Positions 10,878 through 22,800 of a stretch of DNA of 64,000 nt are shown in pieces. Position 1 is the first letter of the stretch, and each line of letters begins with the position of its first letter. A model generated the notes under the pieces. That model was not told the DNA's origin and searched no databases. It saw only the letters and a program-made list of their open reading frames with translations. This DNA is from Podocnemis expansa (taxonomy: Eukaryota; Chordata; Testudines; Podocnemididae). The DNA is taken from positions 31,756,777-31,820,776 of the forward strand of contig ML682005.1 in NCBI GenBank assembly GCA_007922195.1, written 5' to 3'. The position numbers and the translations under genes are program-made.

Positions 10878-11757
10878 ACAAGTGTTGCTCCATATTACTA
10901 GAAACAGAATGTTTTGGTTTCCTTTTCTGTACTTCAAATAACAAGGAAAAGGGAAGACAAGGATAATGAATGTCCTGTTGAGTGTGAAATCCTCTAATAG
11001 GTACACAGTCTGAGTAGCTAGAATGTGGTCTGGGGAAACTGAAAGAAGTCTTTCCTCCCAGGCAATACAATGGCTGCAGAGCTATTGGTGCAAGCTACAG
11101 CCTGCTCTATGAAGTAGTTTTCTGTGCATCTGACATTACCCCATTGCAAGGCCTACTACTAGAGCATCTCTACCTCTATCTACTCATAGTCAAACAGAGA
11201 GCCTCTTCATGTGTTAAAAATTCATCTCAACAGAAGAGGGGCATTCTCCAAAATAAACTGCCCCTTCCCATGCAGTGATTTCACTGAGAAGGCCATCCAT
11301 GGCAAGAGGAGACAGAATTTATCCTAAGCTACATTAACATTTGACTAAAACAACAACAGCAAATCAAATACATTAAAGACGTGCTTTTTAAATCTTGCTC
11401 TTTTTTTTTTCTTTTTTTTTGTAAACAGCAGTTTTCAGCTTTTCTAACTGGGAAATGGAGGGGTTCTGTGTGGTATTGGGTAAACACAATCATTTGACTA
11501 AAAACATGTGCATAGTTAAATCCTCTTTTCTCCAGTCCTTCTTCTTGCAAATTCAACACATAAGGACTTGTGTCTGTGTAGCAGTAGTCACAAGAATCAA
11601 TAGATATTGACCATGGTCCCATGACATCTTTTTCATCTGACTCTGATCATGTGCCTAAAATCAGGTCATAAAGTCAAGTATGTTTCCAGCACTCATGAGA
11701 CATTCTCCTATCAGTGTGTGCAAAAATGTGAAATTCAGGAGCCGGGAGAACAGATCC

Positions 11758-11831
11758 TCAGATAGCATAAATCAGAATAGATCTATTGAAGTCAAAGAGG
11801 CTATTTCAATTTACACCAGCTAAGAATCTGA
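11758..11831. repeat. Short inverted-repeat (hairpin) element
   Basis: The left arm TCAGATAGCATAAATCAG and the right arm (reverse complement TCAGATTCTTAGCTGGTGTA) flank 'attgaagtcaaagagg'. This resembles the dispersed 'tttacaccagctgagga / ccattgaagtcaatgg' hairpins found across sauropsid genomes. Confidence 0.45.
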
Positions 11832-12658
11832 CCCAGGAGGACAAAGAAATGCCTCCCATATTAATGAGGTGCATTGCACAGCCTTCAGGTTATTCTGGTC
11901 TGGTAACAGACAAGTTGCTAAGTGCTTTATTAGTGTAACAGGGATGACTCTTAAATCCCTGTCTTCCAGGAAAATAATCCTATTCTTTGTGTGCACTTCA
12001 GTGTTTTACCTGACAGTCTTGGATAAGGGAACAGATACACTGAAGGTTGGTAATGTAATTCTTCTCCAAGAGGCATACTACATCTTGTGTTTAATTTTAC
12101 TTGTGCCAACACTCAGCCCCAGCTCCTATTTGCACTGCAGTGCAACATCTGTTCAATCTTTGCCACTTGCCACAGGATCAAGGCATTAAGAAAATGGAAA
12201 TCTTAATAGCAGCAACAACTAATTGTGAACGTTACCATCAGTTTACCAGTTTTGAAGATTCTACATTGAACAGAGTGTAAAGGATACAGACCTTGTGATA
12301 TCTGTCATATTAGTTCTCTTTCTGATTAAAATGAATGAAATGTATATCTTTGTCAGCAGATGGATATTAGTACCCAAACTGTCAAAAATTCAGAAGTCAA
12401 CTGAAATGAGGGACAAAAAAAAACCCCACCTACATTTTTGTCATTTTTCTTTTCCCCAAGGAGACCTTAAGTTAACTGACTAAATACACACAGACTGTAT
12501 CTGTTGCATATTATAGCATTTCAACAGGAATGAAAAGCATTTTAATATGTCTTTATATTCCTTCTATTGTTTTTCTAAATTCATATTTAGAGTTCAAACT
12601 AATATTTTGTTCACATTCTATGATTTTATAATTCACCTGGAGAGACTACAGTTGAAGA

Positions 12659-12725
12659 CCCCAGTTCAGCAAAGCTCTTACACACATGATTAAAATTAAG
12701 TACATGCTTATGGGCTTTGCTGGAG
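12659..12725. repeat. Short inverted-repeat (hairpin) element
   Basis: 'Cccagttcagcaaagctctta' on the left is answered by 'cttatgggctttgctggag' on the right, with 'acacatga...tacatg' inside. This is the known sauropsid 'cagcaaagcacttaagcacatg' hairpin type. Confidence 0.45.
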
Positions 12726-13849
12726 AATCAAAAAGCCTTGACTTTTTGGTTTACACACTTCAGGTAAACAATATATATATGTGTACATCTGAATATTAAA
12801 ATAGTATCATCTCATAATCTCTGTGCCTATAAATGGAAGTTCTGGAAATCGTAAATACTTAGTTTCAAACCTCTACAAACACATTTGAACATGGCAAGAT
12901 ATAATAGTCAAACAATGCCCCACATTTACATCACAGAATGCCTTTGTCATCCATCAGGTGTCAAAGAATGTTGACTGAATTTATGACAAGACAAATGTAT
13001 CAACAGTTGACTATGTTATAGTCCAATTGGACCTGTGACAGTTTGATCTGAATTATACCTGAAAGCCATCATGACCCTAATACCTTGTAGAATGAGATTT
13101 TCCCTGCTTGATTTTTGAGTAAAATGTATGACTCTGAGCAGTTTGGTGTATTTCTTTAAGATATTTTCCTTATTATATCTACCAGAGACATAATCTATCA
13201 TTGTTACAGTTGCTACTGACACGTTTTTACAGCACACTACTTTGCTATAATTGCTATCTACGTTTAGCTTTATTGGTTCCTCTTGATGTTTGAGATTAAC
13301 TCATGAAACTCCTAGTAACACTGATATGAGTTTTGCATATACATCCCTACAAGATTTTCCATTAGGGAAGGAGTACATGCAAATCTATTAGAAGAAGTGA
13401 GTGCTTTTAGCTAAGGATAATGACCCATTATAAATTTAACTTTAGTATTTATTTTATTCAGCAGTAATGCATAGAACTTACAGGCCTGCATACTATATAG
13501 TACATTGACGCTAGCAGTTAGCATAAGGTTTGAGGCCTATGATCTTTGGCACAGATTAATGACCTAATGCTCACCCTTAAATTTTGTGGAACTGGAAACG
13601 GTGTGTAAAGGGGAATTTTGACCATAACAACACCAGCAAACCACAGGAACATGAGCTAACAACAACTTTTGATAAAACATCTGTAGATATTTGACCACAG
13701 AAGTGCCATGGTAATGTACTGACACATACAATAATAAGTGGTGATCATTAATATACTCATCTAGAAAAAAGAGGACTTGAACATTAGTAGCCTAGCCTTC
13801 CTCTGTAGCATGGGGTATGGCAGGGACATTGATGCCATAAATAAAGGGC

Positions 13850-14290
13850 AGGGCCCTGCCCTGCCCCAGAGCCCAGTTTGGCCCCAAGGCTCGATCTACC
13901 TCCAGCTGCTGCCAGCCAGCATCAGGTGGCCTGAGTAGGCCTGATCTGGCCCCAGCTGCTGTCAGCCAGTGGCAGGTAGCCCAGAGCCAGAGCTGGCTCC
14001 TGCCACTACCCACCACTGGCAGACAGCCCAGGTGGGTCCGATCCAGCTCCTTCTGCTGCCAGCCAGCGACAGGCAGCCTGGAGCGATAGCCAGATCCTGC
14101 CACTGCCAAACACCAGCAGGCAGCCCAGGTGGCCCAATCTGGCTCCAGCCACTGCTGGCCAGTGGCAGGTAGCCCAGGCAGGCCCAGTCCAGTTCCAGCT
14201 GCTGCCGGCTAGCAGCAGGCAGCCCCAGCCCAGGTCCATCTCTTGCTGCTGTCAGCCAGTGGCCCCCCTGCAGGCTCAGGACTGGGCCAG
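13850..14290. repeat. GC-rich minisatellite, roughly 50-60 base unit
   Basis: Degenerate units around 'agctgctgccagccagcggcaggcagcccaggtgggcc' recur about eight times (for example near 13905, 13965, 14050, 14150, 14200 and 14250). Several frames stay open on both strands because the unit lacks stops. I see no real gene. Confidence 0.7.
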
Positions 14291-14824
14291 AGGAGAGACA
14301 TGCAGGGCACAAGCCCCAGGGCCTAATGACAGCAACATCCCTGGGGCACTGTTCACTTGTTAGTGTATTCTCTGTACACTGAAGTCTTTAAATCATGATC
14401 TGAGAACTCTAATAACTCAGTCGTATTAGAGAGGTTTATACAGGAATGAGTAGGTGAGGTTTTGTGGTCTGCATTGTGCAGGAAGTCAGACTAGGTGACT
14501 ATATTGGTTCCTTCTGACCTTAGAGTCTATTAATCTGAATACAAATAAGGAAGAAGGTAGAAATACCTACTGAACATGCATTAGACATATTGAAACAATA
14601 TAACATACTAGTGTACTTGAGTTCCAGTCTGGGTGCAACAGGAGAAAGATGTAGCACTCCTTTGGAGGTGGCAGGATGATAACACAGAAGGTGATGGTAA
14701 AGAGGAAGATAATGGCTAACATTTATTCTGCAAGTTCGAAAGGGGTAACTGTGTTAGTCTAATTCAGCAAAACAAAGAAGGAATCTGGTGGCATTTAAAA
14801 AGAAAACTAAAAAATGTATCTATT

Positions 14825-14864
14825 GCATGAACATTGTGGGAGAAAATCCCACTTCGTCAGATGC
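14825..14864 (-). ncRNA. Hammerhead-ribozyme motif remnant
   Basis: CTGACGA and stem II (GTGGGA/TCCCAC) are intact on the minus strand. The GAAA box reads CAAT and GCTC reads GTTC, so it is probably dead. Confidence 0.45.
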
Positions 14865-15035
14865 TTGAAGATGGGGAACTTAACAGAATGGGAGCCAGAT
14901 AAATGCATATATGCTGTTGACCACTGTTTGAACCTAACCAACTGCTTTGATATGCTGTAACAGTCTGACTTGATCCTATGACTTACTCTTCCCTGCATTT
15001 ATTTTGCTCCCATTCTGTAAGTTCCCCATCTGCAA

Positions 15036-15076
15036 GCGTATGATGAAGTGGGATTTTCTCCCACAAATGCTCATGC
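15036..15076 (+). ncRNA. Hammerhead-ribozyme motif remnant
   Basis: Stem II and GCTCATGC are kept. The CTGANGA box reads ATGATGA and GAAA reads CAAA. Confidence 0.4.
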
Positions 15077-15134
15077 GATAGATAAATTTGTTAGTCTCTT
15101 AAAGTGCCACCAGACTCCTTGTTTATTTATTCCT

Positions 15135-18100
15135 CAAGGGATGATGTGAGTGTGAGTGTGTGTATGTTCAGATGTATGTTCTGTGCCTGAATGAGTTAAA
15201 GCATTTATGACTTTACTAAATATAATAAGAAACTATAGTAAATGTAGAAGTGTTCCTATAATGTGAGTATTGCAACTGTGCACATTTCGTGGTTTCCACT
15301 TACATAGTAATGGTAATGATGCTGGTGCCTGATCTTGGGACAAGACCCTTTCAACCTGGTAATTCTTATGTATAAATATTCACAATGTGCATATTAGGCT
15401 ATGGAATATATATACACTAGGGACTCTACATATGACGGGTTATAGCATAATTCCCCTTTTGTCCGCACCTGAACCTCAAAACACATATCTGAAGGTGAGT
15501 AGAGGACAAGTAATCCAGTGAGAGGGGTGGGTAAGTTCCTGCTGTGGCTCAGGGTCTGGCTTAGGGGTGGATGTAAGTTCTTCTATCAGATCCTCCAGTT
15601 AAAAGTATGGAATCACATGCTCCTTGTCTACCAGGGAGCCACCACAGTTGCTGCTGCTTCCTCATCCTTGACCTCATCAGCATCCTTTATGACAGGGATG
15701 CTGGCAGGGTTGGTGAGGGCATCACAGTCAATTTCAGAGTTGATATGGGAACTCCTTAGCAGTACCTGGTCAAGTTTCATCATGAAAGGGGCATGTACAA
15801 TGAGCCCCACTGGAGAAACTTTTTAAATCTTTGGCTTCTCTGTACAGAAGCTTCCAGTGTCTGATGTATTCCTGGAACCAGCACCTAAGGCTGGTGAGTT
15901 ACAATGGACCCCCTTGCCAACCTCCCTGCCAATATCTTGCCTGCCTTCTGTGCTTCATTCCTGATTTTAAGATCAAGTGCATCAGAGTAGTGTGCACTAA
16001 CTTTTCTTTCCTTGCTAATATATCGTGCACTGCTATATGACTCTCAGATTAAACTGTGGTGCAGAAGCCATGGCATTGTCACAATGCTTCCCCTCACTAA
16101 TCTCATCCATTTACCTCCCGTTCCACATCATCCTGAAATGTTCCCCACCATTATAAATCACTGATTTTATTAATTTCTGATTAACCACTATTATGCATTT
16201 AGCTAAACCATTCAGCAAAATTTCACAATTATTAGCTGGGCCTGAGGCAAGATTTTATGTTAATACCGTGGCTGGTGAATGGTTTTCATGATTTGTGTCT
16301 TCCTTTGCATGGAGGCACCATGATTGTTCACTGAGAGTATATTCAATTTACAGTTAAATTGCCTCCCAGTTGTCAGCATATTTCAGCACATTTCTTCTCT
16401 GACAGAAACTGAGTATCTACCAGGTGCAGCTGAGGCAATTAGGAGATGGCAAATATACAGTTATGGCTTCTTTCTCCTGGGGCTGGTTCCTTGCCAGCCC
16501 TAAGATAGTTCATCATTGCCAGGGTGTTGCTCTACAGTATGCTAGCTGTCTATGGTTCCAAGGGGCCATTTCACCAGTCAAGGATAGCCAGTTTCCAGTA
16601 GTGCTCAAGCCAGTAGAAGTTAGCTCCAGTGGCTCTGTGCCAGCTAGAGACTTCTCCCTGAGAGAACCCTCAGCTGAGGTGATTTGCTGTCTTTCAGCTC
16701 CTTTGCATTATTGTGGCAGCATGAAGGGGCCATGTCAGCAAAGATAACCTTTCCTGCAAGATGTAAGCATACTATAATGAGACTAGAACCATGCCCAGTA
16801 CAGTACAATACAAAACAGTATATTCTAGCAGGTTCTGTAAATTATGATTATTAATAATCACAAGCATGCAAAAAAAATCTGGTAGGCATTTTCCAAACAC
16901 AAGAAAAACAGCACATGTTCCAAACAACTGAAAATCTCCATAGGTAAGACATAAAACACTAGGCAAGCTGACAAGCAACACAGGTGATGTTAGATACATT
17001 TTTACACCTCTCCTCCACTACACCCAACTCCTCATTGCTTTGCCCAGCTAAAACGCACCATCAGCCCTCCCTCAGCTCTCCTTATTTGAGCTCCTATATT
17101 ATAGCTTCAGGCCTACAAAAAGGAGTCAACCACTTGTATTATTTTTGGACCTTTAAAAGTGACATGTTTATTAATATATCTGAATGCATCTAATCTGAGT
17201 TCATGTGCTAGCTAAAACAGAGAAGAGAGCATCAGAGAGAGAGCAAAGAAAGTCAACCATCTCACTGACCTGAGATATGACTTGCTTCATCCTTTACTGA
17301 AACTGTGGCAGCAGCTGCAGCATTGAAAATAGAAATGGAGCAAGGTGAGAAATAAAACATATCCAGGCAGTACTAGATATCCTGATTAATGATCTCAAAA
17401 ACCGCATAATGGGTTTTTCACACTGCCCGATAGTCAGCGTCTTCTGTGGAAAGCAGCTGGGCATGAGCAAAAATTGAACGCCACTCTGCTATGCCTAGGA
17501 TCGTGGGGGAAGGTATGAAATTATGCCAATCACTAATGAAATAAGCACTTGGATGACTTTGAAATATATTCTGGATGGATAAAGGGAAGTTGGGAACTTC
17601 CTATAGATGTCCAGACTGGAATACTTAATTTCCTCACATGACTTTTCTGCAGCAGAGATTATCCTCAGTCTATCTAGGTTACTGCATAAGGGTATTTCTT
17701 ACATTTAATTTTTGTTAAATGCTAATTGGTCTATGAGGACTTTTATAACCACATTTCGTTTGTTAAGTGCTGCAATATAATTTATATATTAACAGCATCA
17801 TAGCCAGGAAAGGGAGATCATTAATCTTTTACCTTAATTAAAACATAATATGAGAGTGGTGGGATTCAGTGTGTGGTATCATACAGTCAGTAGTGTTCCA
17901 CAGCACATATTACATCATGCCTCCTATTCACTGTGCAAGCTGAGATACTGGATGGGCTGTAAAGGATATAATATTCAAGGATGCTGTAGGTTTGACTTGG
18001 CTATGAGCTAAGGTCTGTAAGAACGTGGTTAACTCAGAAAACAATGCCTTTGGAACATGGTGCTGTGTTTCTAAATGCAATTAGTGCAGTTCAAAACAGG

Positions 18101-19650
18101 AAGTTTAGAATCTAAATTCTACTTTTTTTTGACAGTGGCACAGCCAGTTATAAAACAAACACATGGGCACATTTTGGATTACTTGCTGTCATCTAATTGT
18201 CTAGCATTTGCCTGTTTATATCAGCTGCAGTATAGGCATACTTGTAGTGGCATCATTTAAATAAGGTATGCAGGGTATTAGCTCACCTGCATATTCCATT
18301 GCAAGACTCCTGGGCTTAAAAACAAAATATGACCAGTCAGTAGAAGAGTAAAAATTAAAATGAAATGAAATGAAGAGGTAAAGCTATAAAAAAATGTGTG
18401 CTGAGCTCAAAGCAACCATACTGTCCTTTTCTATGGTATACTTTATCCACTGTTCTTGTCCTGTCTCCACAATTCTCATGCTCCTTCATTTGTGTTTCGT
18501 CTGTTTCAACCTTCATCCTTCAGCTCCCACTCTTGAGCTCCATGTGGATAAACAACTGTATTTGTTTGCAGCATATTGTCTTCAGTGGGGCACCATCCAT
18601 GCAGAGCTCATTACAGGACTAGGGGTTTGGATTTTAGGCGGCCTGAGGTGAGGACTTCATTTTCTTAGCGTGTCTGAAAAGCACAAAATACACTTGTTGG
18701 GAAGCTATAAATAATAATCTCTGGATGGGCCTGTGTTGAGCTGCCTTTAGAATAACCTTTTTTCCTGCATAGATGGTAGCTCACGTGACCCAGTTCTCAG
18801 AAATAAGAGAAGTAATGTATGAAGGTGACATCAAAGAGAAAGGAGTAATATACAAAATGCCTACCTAGCAGTAGTTCCATTGCATTATCCACCAAATATA
18901 TCATTAAAGAAATCAATGACACAGCCCCAGAAATACACTTTATGCTTTAGAAACATAGACCAAGCCACAAGATGGAGCTAATTCCACCAAGGCAGATTGA
19001 TTTGTTTTCTGTCCCCAAAATTTTGTAATCCATCAAAGGCAGCATTCCAGTAACATAGTACATCAGTTCAGGAAAGGCAGGGGGTGTGTGTGATGAGGGG
19101 AGTGGGATGCAGGATTGTTGGTTTGGAGAAAAAGGTGCTAAATCCCCTGCACAATCAGCTTGTGAAAGAAACACTCACTCTTATCTTTGCTATTTCTGTA
19201 GTGCTCCTGGCTCTTGAAAAGGGCCTAGAAGGAGAAATCCTGATTGGACTGGAGGAAGATGTTTGGATCAGTTTCTGAAAGAAGCTCCTTCTGAAAAATT
19301 TCATCAAGACAGAACATGACTATTCCATGAAGATGATGTCAGATTATAGCTTAGTGTTCTGTGTATCAAAGAACTGGAATAAGAATGTAGTTAATAAATG
19401 AGCCCCAAGGGAATCCGGTTATATCTAACAGTCACCTGTAAGTACATGAGGCTATTAGTGACGGAGGGAAAACAAAATATGGTATCTATGCATGTAAACT
19501 GATGAATCTCAAAAAGAAAAACTATTAATTATTGTGTTTCCAATGAATTAACAATAAAGATTCCATGGAAAGATTTTCTACATGCAGATAGCATCCCAGA
19601 AAATTGTATGCTGTATGCCATTCTAATCCTTCTTGCTGTCTGCAGGTCTT
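15135..19650. other. No recognisable gene
   Basis: Mostly AT-rich. The segment 15480-15830 is more GC-rich and open on the minus strand for 61 codons (15628-15810) without a recognisable domain; it could be a decayed transposon gene. Poly-T at 18124-18131. No splice-bounded exon recognised. Confidence 0.35.
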
Positions 19651-19659
19651 TTAGCCCTT

Positions 19660-20445
19660 GTAGTGTTGCAATTCCTCTGCTATGGCACTACAAGGGTTAA
19701 CCGGGCCTGGGAGCAGCAGCCAATGGGGTGATTGGGCTGCAGAGCTGAACATAAGGCAGGAACCAACCCAGTATAAAAGGGAGCTGCAGGGCTAGCTTGG
19801 TTAGCTGGCCTGGGAAGCCCAAGGGAGAAGTTTCTCGCTCTGGCTGGCTATAGAAGTTAGCACCCTGGAGAGCTCACAATGTGGTCAGAGGTTCTGAGGC
19901 AAGGAGGCCTGGAGGAACAGCAGCTGGGGCTGCAGAGCAGCAAGCCAAAGCTAGACTGTGGCTGCGGCTGGAGCAGCTGTCTTGGGGCAGGAGTGGATGG
20001 TGGCTGGAATCCAGTCTGGTGAGAGATTGAGGGTGACTGGGGGCTGGTGTGGGAAAGCAGCCCAGGGAATTGACTGCTATATAGTGACTAAAGGGAGGAA
20101 GAGGCCTCAGTGGAGGCACCTCAGGTGATTGGGCTGGGCCCTGGAGAAGTAGGTGGGCCTAGGTCCCTTCCTCCTTTCCCCAGTGTGCCAGGAGTGGCAT
20201 GGATGCCAGGCATCGCAGAGGCATGTGGGCCATTGACTTTTTTAGTGAATGGCCAGGACCAAGGCAAGTTGGCTCCACGCCAGAAGGGGTGGACTGACAC
20301 AGGCTTAGCAGGAGGGCTAAGATCCCAGAAATGGACTTGGGAGCAGAGTCAGTCATGGACAGAGAGAGCACAGCCCACCAAAACGAACCACTTGAGCTCA
20401 TTCCCAGTTACACAACCAGGAGGCACCCTCCAGGAAGGTTGAGTG
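19660..20445 (+). repeat. LTR-like repeat block, copy 2, with TATA box
   Basis: Begins with an inverted pair AGCCCTTGTAGTG / CACTACAAGGGTT (about 19660-19700), followed by a TATA box, AGTATAAAAGGGAGC, at about 19771 and a GC-rich downstream part. The phrase near 20125-20165 matches the block at 4577-5070. This suggests an LTR or other promoter-bearing repeat. No primer-binding site or internal genes were recognised. Confidence 0.35.
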
Positions 20446-20449
20446 CTGC

Positions 20450-22555
20450 AAATGCCTGCAGCCCCAAAAGCACTTAGTACATTTCTTATTGCTTCTTTCT
20501 CCCCAGTAGCTATTTTGTCACTTCAGTTTTGGATATGAGCAATTTTTCTATGACTCACTAGTAGGAACACCACTTTATGAGAGGTGAGTCAGCAGAAAAT
20601 GTAATGGTATAGAGTAAGTTAGGTAGTATCCATCATCCAGGAAGCTAAGCTTATGGTTTGTCTTTAAGGAAGCCCTAAAGTATAGTAACAGGAATAGAAT
20701 GATTTGGAGTATTTTTTTCAAGTATTACAGTCAATTTTCTGACCATATAACGTCACACACCAGAGGAATTTGCTTTGTTTTTAAGCTTTTTCTGCCAACA
20801 TACTGCTTTTCCATAGGAATTTTTTTCATTTGTCAAGATCCACAATTATACTGTGAGAAGGGAATTCTGAAAATGGCTTGACCCTGACCCTGCAGAACAT
20901 CTTGGTTTTTTTTTCCTTTTTAAGATTTTCTGCAATTCCTGTTTCATTGAAGATGTGTTTTTTTTTCTCCCCCTCCTTCCCGTGAGGCCTGGTTTCCCAT
21001 TCTTAGTTTCCCCATCAATTTGCAATGTTATATATTTAGCACTGAAATACACACAACATTTGATGTGTCCCTCAACACTCCCTAGCTTTTGAAGCAACAA
21101 AAAATTGCAGCTCATATCACTTTCAAAAAACTTTGTTATATAATCAGTCATTCTTTACAATCTCTTTTAGTCATTAAATGTGTTTATTGTCTAATTATCA
21201 GTATTACTAGAGACTAAATACTAGGTGACTTGTGAAGTTTGGATTATTTCTACTTAAATGACCTGAACAGCCACAAACACACACCCAGCCTCTGGGGCCA
21301 GATTCTTCTTTCATGTTATAAAGAGCCCACACAGAATGGTCATCTCATAGTGGTGGTTCCCTGCCAGGCACAGAATTCACACAACTGCTCTGGTATCAAT
21401 TCCCCTTGCAGATTCCAGACTTCCTCTAAATTATGCTAGGAACCCAGGAATCCTTCATCAAAACCCAGAATTAAGATACCAATCTGAGCATTTCCCTATA
21501 GACAAATTCATGGGTGGCAAGCAAACATATGACTATAAAGCACACAAACTTGCCGTGCCCTAACTTGCATGCGAATCATGCTGCCATGCACTAAAAGTTC
21601 CATGGTGTGCTTTGATTTTATCCCATTTCAAGAATACAGCAGAACATTTAGTGAATGGTAACAGGGTCCATGCAGCAAGTTATTGTCTTCTAGATTCATA
21701 CCTTGGCTTTCCATGCCAGATTTGCTATGCAGACAAGTTCTAAAAGCCACATCTATCCCTTCTTATCTCCCCCCTAATTCTCTAAGCAGAACCAAAGGAA
21801 AGCACAATTTGACCCTTTATTCAGAACCACAAAAATTTTATTCACAGGATTCAGAACTTCCATTGTTTAGCTTTTAAAAATAATTCTTTGGAGCAGATCG
21901 AACACTTTTAAGAGCTGTGAAAAGCTATTTGTTTTGAGAAACAACTACCTGTCCATTTACTGTAGTAAAAATATAACAGTTTACATACTCGTTACTGTGA
22001 GCTGTTCTTACTACTTAATATCTCACTGTTCAATTATCAAAATAATATATGCAAGTAATTTTATAATAGGATTGTTTATAATTGAGTTTATTCCAGTAAA
22101 TAAATTAAAAGCATTCAGCCCTTTTGTTTTTTGCAGGATTAATGCATTTGGTATGTAGAAGAATCTCAATTTGTTCCTGCTCTTCAACAATTTACACTCA
22201 AAATTCTCCCCTTAACACAGCATTTTATTTATCCAACTCAAACTGTTATAAGAAAAGTGATTTGAAATAGTTATCAGTGTTTCATATACCAAGTGCTGGA
22301 TCATAATATGAAAGGATGTGCTTCTAAAACCGGCTGTTAATTGAGAGAACTATTTTTTTTTAATAGTGGAGGTGCTGCACATGCTGCTAGAATTCTCATC
22401 AGTGGCACACAGATTAACTTCCTTGTGCCTCCTCCAAATGCTTTCCTCTTGCAACCTATGCTCCTCCTTCCAATTTCCAGGAAGCAATTAATGCTAAGAA
22501 TTGCATTGTAATTAACACTACGCTCATTTCTCAAATCCTCAGTGACTACAAAGAA
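20450..22555. other. No recognisable gene
   Basis: AT-rich, single-copy-looking sequence. The 101-codon minus frame at 20846-21151 crosses T-rich low-complexity runs and has no recognisable domain. Confidence 0.35.
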
Positions 22556-22559
22556 ATGA

Positions 22560-22800
22560 TCTGTGCTTATTTTAACACTTTAAAAAGTCTATTTACTTTG
22601 TAATTTTCTTGAGGCAAGACTGTCTTTTCTGTGTAGAGTTCCTCCTCACAATGGGATTGTGATCCATGATGAGGGCTTCTAGGTGCTATGCTAACACAAT
22701 ACAAATAAACAGTAATGATAACAGTCTGAACACTGAGGCAGAATGTACTATTTGTATTGTGATAGTACCTAGAAACCCCATCGTGGGGAAAAAAGGGCAC
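22560..22800. repeat. Inverted pair of an old dispersed repeat
   Basis: On the minus strand 22560-22700 reads 'gtattgtgttagcatagcacctagaagccc..atcatggatcacaatcccattgtg'. On the plus strand 22750-22790 reads 'tatttgtattgtgatagtacctagaaacccca'. They are the same repeat in opposite orientation, a family common in sauropsids that I cannot name confidently. Confidence 0.4.

Larger units (their letters stand above)
10885..13840. other. No recognisable gene; two old hairpin repeats
   Basis: AT-rich sequence with palindromic amniote-type hairpins at 11758-11831 and 12659-12725 (listed separately). No coding signal was recognised. Confidence 0.4.
14737..15130. mobile_element. Head-to-head inverted pair of Penelope-like 3' ends
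   Basis: The left arm (about 14737-14917, minus) starts at CGAAAGGGGTAACTGTG and runs past a hammerhead remnant. The right arm (about 14918-15130, plus) starts farther upstream in the Penelope 3' region (ccactgtttgaa...ctgactt..atcctatgacttactcttccctgcatttatt) and ends at 'ccagactccttgttt'. The arms have different 5' truncation points. Confidence 0.75.

Noticed and set aside
13792..14312. Several 67-116 codon frames in the GC-rich minisatellite
   Set aside because: All are periodic translations of one repeated unit, on both strands.
20846..21151. 101-codon minus-strand frame with a Lys-rich end
   Set aside because: Crosses T-rich low-complexity sequence; no domain or homologous repeat recognised.
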